Of a stretch of 10,547 bases of DNA, positions 1-6,326 are shown piece after piece. The notes under the pieces were generated by a model that worked only from the letters and a program-made list of their open reading frames with translations, ran no database searches and was not told where the DNA came from. The stretch comes from Microbacteriaceae bacterium (GTDB lineage: Bacteria; Actinomycetota; Actinomycetes; Actinomycetales; Microbacteriaceae), in the NCBI GenBank assembly GCA_947455385.1, contig CANGNR010000034.1, positions 1-10,547 on the forward strand, in the 5' to 3' direction. The position numbers were made by a program, and so were the translations under genes. Positions within the stretch are counted from its first letter, which is position 1. Every line of letters begins with the position of its first letter.

Positions 1-41
1 GCGTCAATCGCGCGCTTGCGGGCCTTAGTTCTTGCTGACAA
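1..41 (-). CDS. nusB: Transcription antitermination factor NusB (N-terminus, partial)
   Basis: Only the first 13 complete codons are in the window. Starting at TTG (41-39) they read MSARTKARKRAID, which matches the basic N-terminus of actinobacterial NusB, where ARKRA leads into the first helix. NusB works with S10/NusE in rRNA transcription antitermination. The start choice is forced: the same frame meets TAG at 62-60, which is also the efp stop codon, with no ATG or GTG between. No strong Shine-Dalgarno is seen in the 18-nt gap. Identity rests on this short match plus position after efp. Confidence 0.75.
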   Translation of the reverse strand, partial: MSARTKARKRAID

Positions 42-59
42 TTGGTCTTGCGCTGCCGA

Positions 60-623
60 CTAGTCGGTGACGCGGCCCAGGTACTCGCCGGTGCGGGTGT
101 CGATCTTGACCTTGGTGTTGTTCTCGAGGAACAGCGGAACCTGAATCTGCAGGCCGGTCTCGACGGTTGCCGGCTTGGTGCCGCCCGAAGAGCGGTCGCC
201 CTGAAGGCCAGGCTCGGTGTAGGTGACAAGCAGAACGACCGATGGAGGAAGCTCGACGTAGATTGGGTTGCCCTCGTACATGGCGACCACTGCGCTCTGG
301 TTCTCGAGCATGTAGTTGACGGCGTCGCCAACGATGGTCTCGCTCAGCTCAACCTGGTCGTAGTTGTCGGTGTCCATGAAGACGTAAGACGAGCCGTCGT
401 TGTAGAGGTACTGCATGTTGCGCTTGTCGACATTGGCGGTCTCGACCTTGACGCCAGCGTTGAAAGTCTTGTCGACTACCTTGCCGCTGAGCACGTTCTT
501 GAGCTTGCTGCGCACGAATGCTGGGCCCTTGCCCGGCTTGACGTGCTGAAACTCGATGACGGTCCAGAGCTGACCGTCGATGTTGAGAACCAAGCCGTTC
601 TTTAGGTCGTTAGAAGTTGCCAT
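60..623 (-). CDS. efp: Elongation factor P
   Basis: EF-P binds the ribosome near the P site and relieves stalling at polyproline stretches. The 187-residue product has the three-barrel layout: an N-terminal KOW-like domain (about 1-64), then two OB-type domains, ending VPLFLENNTKVKIDTRTGEY (163-182), the EF-P signature. The N-terminal loop HVKPGKGPAFVR (27-38) places the tip lysine at K32 within PGKGP. This palindromic loop marks the actinobacterial EF-P subgroup reported to act without lysine modification. The ATG is preceded by GCGAGG with 8 nt spacing, a good ribosome site that would allow independent initiation after the aroQ-efp hairpin. nusB follows after an 18-nt gap, the usual actinobacterial order. 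Confidence 0.96.
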   Translation of the reverse strand: MATSNDLKNGLVLNIDGQLWTVIEFQHVKPGKGPAFVRSKLKNVLSGKVVDKTFNAGVKVETANVDKRNMQYLYNDGSSYVFMDTDNYDQVELSETIVGDAVNYMLENQSAVVAMYEGNPIYVELPPSVVLLVTYTEPGLQGDRSSGGTKPATVETGLQIQVPLFLENNTKVKIDTRTGEYLGRVTD

Positions 624-644
624 GTCTGTGCCTCGCTTGCTTGT

Positions 645-675
645 TGAAAAGATTTGGTCGCCACTCTGGGCAACC
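645..675 (-). terminator. Hairpin between aroQ and efp, possible terminator or attenuator
   Basis: On the minus strand GGTTGCC (675-669) pairs with GGCGACC (662-656) around a 6-nt loop, giving a 7-bp GC-rich stem with one G-U pair. The following bases are AAATCTTTTC, a partial U-rich tail. It sits in the 75-nt gap between aroQ and efp. It could reduce read-through from the aro genes. A weak -10-like hexamer, TAAACT (686-681), would place a start near the stem, in which case the stem would be at the 5' end of an efp message. The two readings cannot be separated by sequence alone. Confidence 0.35.
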
Positions 676-698
676 TGATTAGTTTAGCCGAGCCCCGC

Positions 699-1133
699 CT
701 AAGAAGCGATTACGCGCAGCGCGAGCAGGTAGGAATCGACGCCGAAGCCGGCGATCACACCGGATGCGACTCCTGCGATCACCGAGTTGTGGCGAAACTC
801 CTCGCGAGCGTGAGGATTGCTGATGTGCACCTCAACTAGCTTGAGTCCAGCCTTGGTGACTAGGGCCGCGGCGTCGCGAGTTGCGTAGCTGTAGTGCGTG
901 AACGCAGCGGGGTTTAGAACCACGGATGAGCCGGTGTCGACGGCCTCGTGTAGCCACGAGATGAGCTCCGCCTCGCTGTTGGTCTGGCGCACGTCGGCAT
1001 CGAGGCCCAGCTCGCTGGCGGTCTTGAGCAGCGCGCTCTGCAGCCCCGCGTAGTCGAGCGTGCCGTAGATCTCTGGCTCACGTGAGCCTAGGCGGCCGAG
1101 ATTTGGTCCGTTGAGTACAAGCACCTTGGTCAT
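699..1133 (-). CDS. aroQ: 3-dehydroquinate dehydratase, type II
   Basis: This 144-residue enzyme dehydrates 3-dehydroquinate to 3-dehydroshikimate; type II enzymes form dodecamers. The N-terminus VLNGPNLGRLGSREPEIYG (6-24) holds the active-site loop, with R18 and the catalytic Tyr Y23. Further family segments are RQTNSEAELISWLHEA (49-64), LNPAAFTHYSYATRDA (73-88), EVHISNPHAREEFRHNS (101-117, with catalytic H103) and GVIAGFGVDSYLLAL (125-139). The ATG fits the family start, but no good Shine-Dalgarno is seen (AGGG lies 12 nt upstream). In Mycobacterium tuberculosis a pepQ gene lies between aroQ and efp; here efp follows directly after 75 nt. Confidence 0.96.
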   Translation of the reverse strand: MTKVLVLNGPNLGRLGSREPEIYGTLDYAGLQSALLKTASELGLDADVRQTNSEAELISWLHEAVDTGSSVVLNPAAFTHYSYATRDAAALVTKAGLKLVEVHISNPHAREEFRHNSVIAGVASGVIAGFGVDSYLLALRVIAS

Positions 1134-1152
1134 GATGAAAGGTTACCCTGCC

Positions 1153-2223
1153 CTATTCGCAAATCTCTTGAAAGGCAGAGAACAGCGACTCGGTGGTCGG
1201 TGCGGTCATGATCGTTGGCTTGGCGATGTCGTCGAGCACGACGAATCTGGCCGTCGAGCCACGGTTCTTCTTGTCTCGCTGCATGCCCGTGACGAGTTTT
1301 TGCCAGCGGTCGGCGCGGTAGGTGGTCGGCAGCCCGAGCGACGTGAGAATCTTGCGGTGGCGTTCGACTGCGGCGTCGCTTAGGCGGCCGTGCATCCGCG
1401 CGAGTTCGGCAACGAACATCATTCCGACCGAAATCGCAGCCCCGTGGCGCCAGGTGAAGTTTTCGGCCAGCTCGATTGCGTGTCCGAGGGTATGGCCGTA
1501 GTTCAGAATCTCGCGCAGGCCGTTCTCTTTGAAGTCTTCGCCCACCACGCGCGCCTTTACCGAGACGGCGCGAAAGATAAGCTCGGCAAACTCGTCGCTT
1601 AGCGGGTCGGTGGCCTTGGCCACGTCGGCCTCAATGATTTCTAGGATGCGCTCGTCGGCGATGAAGCCGCACTTAACGACCTCGGCAAATCCGGTGATAA
1701 GTTCGTTGCGAGGCAGCGTCGCGAGAGTGTCGAGGTCGGCGATTACCGCCTTTGGGGCATGAAACGCTCCGACGAGGTTCTTGCCCTCATCCGTGTTAAT
1801 GCCGGTCTTGCCGCCAACCGAAGCGTCGACCATGGCAAGAAGCGTGGTCGGAATCTGGATTACCGGCACACCGCGAAGCCAGGTGGCAGCCACGAAGCCG
1901 GCAAGGTCGGTGACTGCGCCACCACCGAAGCCAATTACTGCGTCGCTTCGGGTGAAGTCGGCCTGACCCATGATGCGCCAGCAAAAGGCGGCAACTTCGA
2001 TCTTCTTGGCGCTCTCACCGTCATCCACGATTGCTTGGTAAGCCTCGAAGCCAGACTCTTTCAAGAACTCGACTAGGGCGTCGCCAGATTCGGTCAGAGC
2101 CTTCGGGTTGATGACAAGCACGCGCTTGGCGCCGCCGAGTGCGACCGGCACCTCGCCAAGAAGGGCTCGGCCGATGGTCACGTCATAGGGCTGGTCGCCC
2201 TTTACGGTCACAACTTGATTCAT
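1153..2223 (-). CDS. aroB: 3-dehydroquinate synthase
   Basis: This 356-residue, NAD- and divalent metal-dependent enzyme cyclises DAHP to 3-dehydroquinate, step two of the shikimate pathway. Visible family segments are GFGGGAVTDLAGF (98-110), PTTLLAMVDASVGGKTGIN (125-143), GKNLVGAFHAP (147-157), GFAEVVKCG (178-186), NYGHTLGHAIE (241-251) and WRHGAAISVGM (258-268). The predicted metal ligands are E181, H244 and H260, all present. A late segment, MQRDKKNR, carries the usual C-terminal Lys/Arg cluster. It begins in a 4-nt ATGA overlap with aroK, with AGGA about 6 nt upstream, and ends 19 nt before aroQ. The tight linkage to aroK mirrors the aroKB pairing of many bacteria. Confidence 0.96.
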   Translation of the reverse strand: MNQVVTVKGDQPYDVTIGRALLGEVPVALGGAKRVLVINPKALTESGDALVEFLKESGFEAYQAIVDDGESAKKIEVAAFCWRIMGQADFTRSDAVIGFGGGAVTDLAGFVAATWLRGVPVIQIPTTLLAMVDASVGGKTGINTDEGKNLVGAFHAPKAVIADLDTLATLPRNELITGFAEVVKCGFIADERILEIIEADVAKATDPLSDEFAELIFRAVSVKARVVGEDFKENGLREILNYGHTLGHAIELAENFTWRHGAAISVGMMFVAELARMHGRLSDAAVERHRKILTSLGLPTTYRADRWQKLVTGMQRDKKNRGSTARFVVLDDIAKPTIMTAPTTESLFSAFQEICE

Positions 2224-2726
2224 TCGAGTCCTAGCTTCGACTTGATTTCGCGAACAGAGATGGTGAGTGGCTTGCCAGAGGTTTCGACCTCGAAGTTTGC
2301 CACCGATTCATAGATCGAGCGACGTTCATCGTAAATGCGATTCCAATCGCCCATGCCGTCTTTGAGCAGAGGTCGATTGCCCCTGCGCAGCCGCGACTGG
2401 ATGTGCCGGCCATCGGTAGACAGATAGATAACTGTTGCAAGCTCGGATAGCCGCTGGCGGGTCAGCTCGCTGAGCACTGCTCCCCCGCCGGTTGCAATGA
2501 CCGAGGGCTTTGTTAACGATTCGGCGACCGCCTCTTCTTCGAATCGCCTGAAGGTGGCTTCACCCTGTTCGCCGAAAATCTTGTCGATGGCCCCGTGTTT
2601 TGCGACGACTACCGAGTCGGTGTCAATGAAAGTTATCTTGAGCGAGCGCGCGAGCTTTTTGCCGATAGTTGTCTTGCCAACCCCCATGGGGCCAATCAGC
2701 ACCACGGGTCGCTCGAGCTCAGTCAT
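2220..2726 (-). CDS. aroK: Shikimate kinase
   Basis: This 168-residue P-loop kinase phosphorylates shikimate at the 3-hydroxyl using ATP. The Walker A motif GPMGVGKT is at 12-19, and the shikimate/Mg-binding DTD at 35-37. A conserved Arg sits in FRRFEEEAV (R60). ATGGGAV (78-84) contains the substrate-binding Gly triplet, and the lid has GNRPLL (116-121, R118). YDERRSIYE (132-140) supplies the usual second Arg region. The reading frame stays open upstream into aroC, but the ATG at 2726 gives the standard N-terminus MTELERPVVLIG and the usual length, so the upstream extension is not coding. The start is 2 nt after the aroC stop, and its TGA overlaps the aroB ATG as ATGA. Confidence 0.95.
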   Translation of the reverse strand: MTELERPVVLIGPMGVGKTTIGKKLARSLKITFIDTDSVVVAKHGAIDKIFGEQGEATFRRFEEEAVAESLTKPSVIATGGGAVLSELTRQRLSELATVIYLSTDGRHIQSRLRRGNRPLLKDGMGDWNRIYDERRSIYESVANFEVETSGKPLTISVREIKSKLGLE

Positions 2727-2728
2727 TG

Positions 2729-3928
2729 CTACTCTGCCGAACCGGACGCCAATACCGCCGGGATGCTGGCGAGGTAGCTCTCGAGGTTGCGCTTGGTCTC
2801 GGCAAGCGAATCGCCGCCAAACTTCTCTAGAACCGCGTTGGCGATGGTCAGTGCAACCATGGCCTCGGCAACTACGCCGGCAGCCGGCACGGCGCACACG
2901 TCGGAGCGCTGGTGATGCGCCTTGGCGGCCTCACCGGTTGCAACGTCGATCGTCGAAAGCGCACGTGGAATCGTGCTGATCGGCTTCATGGCGGCACGCA
3001 CGCGCAGGATCTCTCCGTTGCTCATGCCGCCTTCGATGCCGCCGGCCCGGTCGGTTAGGCGACGAACCAGGCCATCATCGCCACGTTGAATCTCGTCGTG
3101 GGCTGCCGAGCCGCGACGGCGTGCGGTCTCAAAGCCGTCACCAACCTCGACGCCCTTAATTGCCTGGATGCCCATGAGCGCGAATGCGAGCTGGGCGTCG
3201 AGACGACGATCCCAGTGAACGAAGGAGCCGACGCCCGGAGGCATGCCGTAGACCAGAGTCTCGACGACTCCGCCGAGGGTGTCGCCATCTTTGTGGCAGT
3301 CGTCGATTTCGGCAACCATGGCCGTCGAGGTAGCAGCGTGAAAGCTGCGTACAGGGTCTGCGTCAATCGCATCCAGGTTTGCCGGGGTTGGCAGCGGGGC
3401 GTCAGATGGGGTGTCGACGGTGCCGATCGATACCGTGTGGGTCACGAGTTCGATGCCGAGCTCGTTCAAGAAGTTCGATGCCACGCGGCCGAGGGCAACG
3501 CGGGCTGCGGTCTCGCGGGCACTAGCGCGCTCGAGCACAGGGCGGCTGTCGAGAAAGCCGTACTTCTGCATTCCGGTGAAGTCTGCGTGACCCGGACGAG
3601 GGCGAGTTAGGGCCTCTGCGCGCGCGCCAGACAGCTTCTCTGGGTCGACTGGATCTGCCGACATGACGTCTTGCCACTTTGGCCACTCGGTGTTGCCGAC
3701 GGTGATTGCAACCGGGCCGCCCATGGTTAGTCCGTGTCGAACGCCACCGCTCAGGCTGACCTCGTCCTGCTCAAACTTCATGCGAGCGCCGCGGCCGTAG
3801 CCAAGTCGGCGACGGGCCAGCGAATCCTGAACCTCAGCGGTAGTAATTGGCACGCCCGCGGGCAAACCCTCGAGCACGGCGACAAGTTCGGGGCCGTGCG
3901 ACTCCCCCGCTGTGATCCAACGTAACAT
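2729..3928 (-). CDS. aroC: Chorismate synthase
   Basis: The enzyme converts EPSP to chorismate, the last common step of the shikimate pathway, using reduced FMN. The 399-residue product is near the usual actinobacterial length. Signature segments are TAGESHGPELVAVLEGLPAG (6-25), RRLGYGRGARM (40-50), RPRPGHADFTGMQKYG (109-124, with conserved H114), ERASARETAARVA (133-145), GGIEGGMSNGE (296-306) and RSDVCAVPAAGVVAEAM (341-357). The ATG at 3928 is chosen because MLRWITAGESHG is the family N-terminus; an in-frame TTG 30 bases upstream would add ten residues with no family support. The Shine-Dalgarno GAGGG lies unusually close. Only 2 nt separate its stop from aroK, so those two are probably co-translated. 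Confidence 0.96.
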   Translation of the reverse strand: MLRWITAGESHGPELVAVLEGLPAGVPITTAEVQDSLARRRLGYGRGARMKFEQDEVSLSGGVRHGLTMGGPVAITVGNTEWPKWQDVMSADPVDPEKLSGARAEALTRPRPGHADFTGMQKYGFLDSRPVLERASARETAARVALGRVASNFLNELGIELVTHTVSIGTVDTPSDAPLPTPANLDAIDADPVRSFHAATSTAMVAEIDDCHKDGDTLGGVVETLVYGMPPGVGSFVHWDRRLDAQLAFALMGIQAIKGVEVGDGFETARRRGSAAHDEIQRGDDGLVRRLTDRAGGIEGGMSNGEILRVRAAMKPISTIPRALSTIDVATGEAAKAHHQRSDVCAVPAAGVVAEAMVALTIANAVLEKFGGDSLAETKRNLESYLASIPAVLASGSAE

Positions 3929-3953
3929 GCCCTCAATTCTGCCACAGGGGCAG
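3929..3953 (-). promoter_or_regulatory. Hairpin and closely spaced Shine-Dalgarno ahead of aroC
   Basis: On the minus strand CTGCC (3953-3949) pairs with GGCAG (3943-3939) around a 5-nt loop. It is followed within 4 nt by GAGGG (3934-3930), which sits only 1 nt before the aroC ATG. The hairpin could affect ribosome access to aroC, or mark a processing point in the 45-nt aroE-aroC gap. The stem is short, there is no T-run for termination, and no promoter hexamers are convincing here. Regulatory function is speculative. Confidence 0.25.
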
Positions 3954-3973
3954 GGCAAGAGTTGACGCTCGGG

Positions 3974-4828
3974 CTAGGCCTGTTCGAGAGACTCGAGATC
4001 GTGGCGCATGGCAGCAACCACGGCGGCCTCGTTGGGTAGTTCGGTATCTGGAGACCCGTTGACAAAGATCCTCAACTGCGCCACCGCCTGCCAAATCAAC
4101 ATTTCGATTCCGTGGATGACCGGTCGGCCCTGGGCCGCCCAAGCCTTTGCCGCAGAATCTGTCGAAGCCGCATAAGCCACATCGAGCAGCGTGCTCTTGA
4201 TTGCCTTGCCGAAGAGCCCCGCGGTGAGTTCCCTGCGGTGCTCGGCAAAGGCGCCGGCCGGCAGCGTCGAAATCACGAGCCGACCCGCGGCCCTGGCTGC
4301 CGAGAGTGAACGTTCGCGCCGAATCTTTGCGCCTAGCCCGGCGCCCATCTGCTGAATGCGAGAAACCGCCGCGCCGTTGCGAGCCCAGACTCGAATGTCT
4401 TCGATTCCGAGGCTAATAGCAGCGGCCACGGCCGATTTCGCGGTCGCTCCCGAGCCAAGAACCAGGATGCTGCCCGGGCGCTCATCCATGTTTTCGCTAA
4501 TCGCTCGCGCAAGGCCAAAGACGTCGGTGTTGAAAGAGAACCAGGTCGCGAGTTCGGGGCGCCAAAGAGTGTTAGCCACCCCGGTGGCCTGTGACCAGCG
4601 GTCGTGCTCATCTGCAAATCTAAAGGCCTCTTCTTTGAGCGGCATGGTGACGCTCACGCCGGTAAGGTCGTCACCCATCTCGGCCACGAAGTCGGCAAGC
4701 TGACCAGACTCGACAAGGTAGGCCTGGTAGTCCCATTCGACCCCGATGACGCGATAGGCGGCTCGGTGCAGAACCGGCGACTTCGAATGCTCGATCGGCG
4801 AACCGACCACCGCGTATTTATTAGCCAT
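3974..4828 (-). CDS. aroE: Shikimate dehydrogenase (NADP+)
   Basis: This 284-residue cytoplasmic enzyme reduces 3-dehydroshikimate to shikimate, the fourth step of chorismate synthesis. The substrate-binding segment GSPIEHSKSPVLHRAAY is at 9-25, VSVTMPLKE at 58-66 holds the catalytic Lys (K65), ANT is at 85-87 and NTDVFGL at 100-106 holds the catalytic Asp (D102). The nucleotide-binding loop LGSGATAKSAV is at 124-134. The C-terminal helix HGIEMLIWQAVAQ (238-250) contains the conserved Gln (Q246). The canonical NTDG is NTDV here, a conservative-looking change. ATG overlaps the mltG stop by 8 nt with AGGA 4 nt upstream, giving a good ribosome site inside mltG. A 45-nt gap follows before aroC. 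Confidence 0.93.
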   Translation of the reverse strand: MANKYAVVGSPIEHSKSPVLHRAAYRVIGVEWDYQAYLVESGQLADFVAEMGDDLTGVSVTMPLKEEAFRFADEHDRWSQATGVANTLWRPELATWFSFNTDVFGLARAISENMDERPGSILVLGSGATAKSAVAAAISLGIEDIRVWARNGAAVSRIQQMGAGLGAKIRRERSLSAARAAGRLVISTLPAGAFAEHRRELTAGLFGKAIKSTLLDVAYAASTDSAAKAWAAQGRPVIHGIEMLIWQAVAQLRIFVNGSPDTELPNEAAVVAAMRHDLESLEQA

Positions 4829-5861
4829 TCCATCCTGGATTCTGTTGCAGCCAAGCTTGGAACTGGGCTACCGCTTTTTGGTGCTCTGCAAAAGTGGTGC
4901 TGAATACTGTCTCGCCCGTTTGCAGATTTACTGTGCAGAAATATAACCAGGATCCCGAGGCGGCGTGCAGAGCCGCATCGATTGCGGTGGCCCCCGGCGC
5001 ACTGATTGGACCGATTGGCAGGCCGGTGTGCAAGTAGGTGTTGAAGCCGTTGGGGTCGGCTCGCTGGGCATCCGTAGTGGTGACGGTGGTGCCGTTGGTG
5101 CCGTACGAGACGGTCGCGTCAGATTGCAGGGCCATGCCGGCGGAAATGCGATTCTTGAAAACTCGCGAGACTCGATAGAAGTCGGCGCTCTGGCGAGCCT
5201 CTTTTTGCACTATGGATGCGAGCGTCAGAGTCGAGTTCCAGCGCTTTTTTGGCACTCCAAAGCGGTCGAGCTCTTGCCTCATCCTGTTGACCATTTCACG
5301 GATGATCGACTTGGCGCTGGCTGACTTGGCAAACGAGTAGGTTGCCGGAAACAGGTAACCCTCGAGTGATGGTGCCGAACTCGGCACACCGTAGGCACTT
5401 GGATGACGTGCCGCGCTGTCGAAATCTGAGCGCGAAATGCCGGTTGCCTGCGAGATCTGATCAAATATGAACGACAGGCGCAGCCCTTCTTTGATTGTGA
5501 TTCGCGTGACGTCAAGTCTGGCCGGGTCGGCAATCGCCGAGAGGGCAGCAGCAGCCGACATGCCCTTCGCTAGCCGATAAGAACCCGGATAAAAAGTGAT
5601 GCCGGAGTCGATTACCGCTTGGTAGGTGACGCCGAAATCCTTAGTGATGCCCGCGTCGACGAGTCGCTGGGCGACGGTCGCTCCGCCATCCCCTGGGCGG
5701 ATCGTGAGTCTCGCGACTCCCGAACCGCTGCCGGCAAAGTCGCGGTTCATGATCTGGTTGCTGAGCGAGCGCAGGTCGGCCTTGTGGGTGAAAGCCCATC
5801 CCCCGCCCCCGACCAGAAGCACCAGAATGAGCGCCAGCAGAACCTTGCCGCGGCTAAGCAT
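4821..5861 (-). CDS. mltG: Endolytic murein transglycosylase MltG (YceG-like)
   Basis: This 346-residue membrane-anchored lytic transglycosylase cleaves nascent peptidoglycan strands and is thought to set glycan length. A short cytoplasmic head (MLSRGK) is followed by one transmembrane helix (about 7-24). A LysM-like subdomain lies at about 52-115 (TIRPGDGGATVAQRL, FYPGSYRL). The catalytic YceG domain includes IKEGLRLSFIFDQI (123-136), EGYLFPATYSF (167-177), LTLASIVQKEA (212-222), the MALQSDATVSYG strand (243-254) and TGLPIGPISAPG (279-290). The catalytic Glu should be E221, equivalent to E. coli E218. The start ATG overlaps the ruvX end by 8 nt and the stop overlaps aroE by 8 nt. No clear Shine-Dalgarno is seen, so coupled translation is likely. 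It has a much shorter cytoplasmic head than many Gram-positive MltG proteins. Confidence 0.94.
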   Translation of the reverse strand: MLSRGKVLLALILVLLVGGGGWAFTHKADLRSLSNQIMNRDFAGSGSGVARLTIRPGDGGATVAQRLVDAGITKDFGVTYQAVIDSGITFYPGSYRLAKGMSAAAALSAIADPARLDVTRITIKEGLRLSFIFDQISQATGISRSDFDSAARHPSAYGVPSSAPSLEGYLFPATYSFAKSASAKSIIREMVNRMRQELDRFGVPKKRWNSTLTLASIVQKEARQSADFYRVSRVFKNRISAGMALQSDATVSYGTNGTTVTTTDAQRADPNGFNTYLHTGLPIGPISAPGATAIDAALHAASGSWLYFCTVNLQTGETVFSTTFAEHQKAVAQFQAWLQQNPGWNG

Positions 5862-6324
5862 CGGCTTGCAATTCGCTCGTTGCCTTGCCCGGCTGCCTAC
5901 CTAGGTTTCGCTCGGTGGTAAGTGCGTGTTCGAGAATCACTATCGCCGCCGCCTGATCGACCACAGATCTAGAGTTCTTGGCGTTGCGACCGCTCGCGCG
6001 AAGGGCTGCGTTGGCGGTGTTGGTTGTCATGCGCTCGTCAATCAGACGAACCTCGAACTCGGCGCTTGCCTCGAGCGCCAGAGCGAACGCGATTGCGTCT
6101 TTGGTCGATTCGGTGCTTGCGCCCGAGAGGTTGACCGGCAGGCCGACGTATGCCTCGATCGGTTCGTATTCGACCAGTGCCTCTATGACGGCCTTGACGG
6201 TCTCGTCGAGCTCAGTTCTTGGCACGGTTGCCACAGGAGACGCGAGGATGCCGTGCGGATCGCTCACAGCGATGCCGACGCGAGCCTTGCCGACGTCTAT
6301 CGCGGCCCTGCGCCCGACGCGCAT
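5854..6324 (-). CDS. ruvX: RuvX/YqgF family putative pre-16S rRNA nuclease
   Basis: The 156-residue protein has an RNase H-like fold. The N-terminal strand AAIDVGKARVGIAVSD (about 7-22) carries the first catalytic Asp (D10). GLPVNLSG lies at 61-68, DERMTT at 96-101 supplies the acidic Glu (E97), and the C-terminal VVDQAAAIVILEHAL (121-135) supplies the last Asp (D123). All expected acidic residues are therefore present. E. coli YqgF acts in 16S rRNA 5'-end maturation, and a Holliday-junction resolvase role has also been proposed for the family; both functions here are inferred. ATG lies 2 nt after the alaS stop with only a weak Shine-Dalgarno. The 3' end overlaps mltG by 8 nt. Its place directly after alaS is the standard actinobacterial order. 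Confidence 0.93.
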   Translation of the reverse strand: MRVGRRAAIDVGKARVGIAVSDPHGILASPVATVPRTELDETVKAVIEALVEYEPIEAYVGLPVNLSGASTESTKDAIAFALALEASAEFEVRLIDERMTTNTANAALRASGRNAKNSRSVVDQAAAIVILEHALTTERNLGRQPGKATSELQADA

Positions 6325-6326
6325 GG

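Noticed and set aside
42..605. Long plus-strand open frame opposite efp (187 codons), and similar ones opposite aroC, aroB and alaS
   Set aside because: They mirror well-supported minus-strand genes in high-GC DNA, have repetitive Val/Leu/Asp/Arg composition, and show no family resemblance.
2727..2897. 57-residue N-terminal extension of aroK
   Set aside because: It lies entirely within aroC coding sequence in another frame and has no family support; the ATG at 2726 gives the standard shikimate kinase start.
3929..3958. Ten extra N-terminal residues on aroC from an upstream TTG
   Set aside because: The chorismate synthase family begins at MLRWITAGESHG and no Shine-Dalgarno precedes the TTG.
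3959..3968. TTGACG on the plus strand as a -35 element
   Set aside because: No plus-strand gene follows and no -10 partner was found at suitable spacing.
5199..5207. Gln instead of Glu in the MltG catalytic segment (SIVQKEA)
   Set aside because: The catalytic Glu corresponds to the second acidic position (E221), which is intact; Gln at the first position is common in actinobacterial members.
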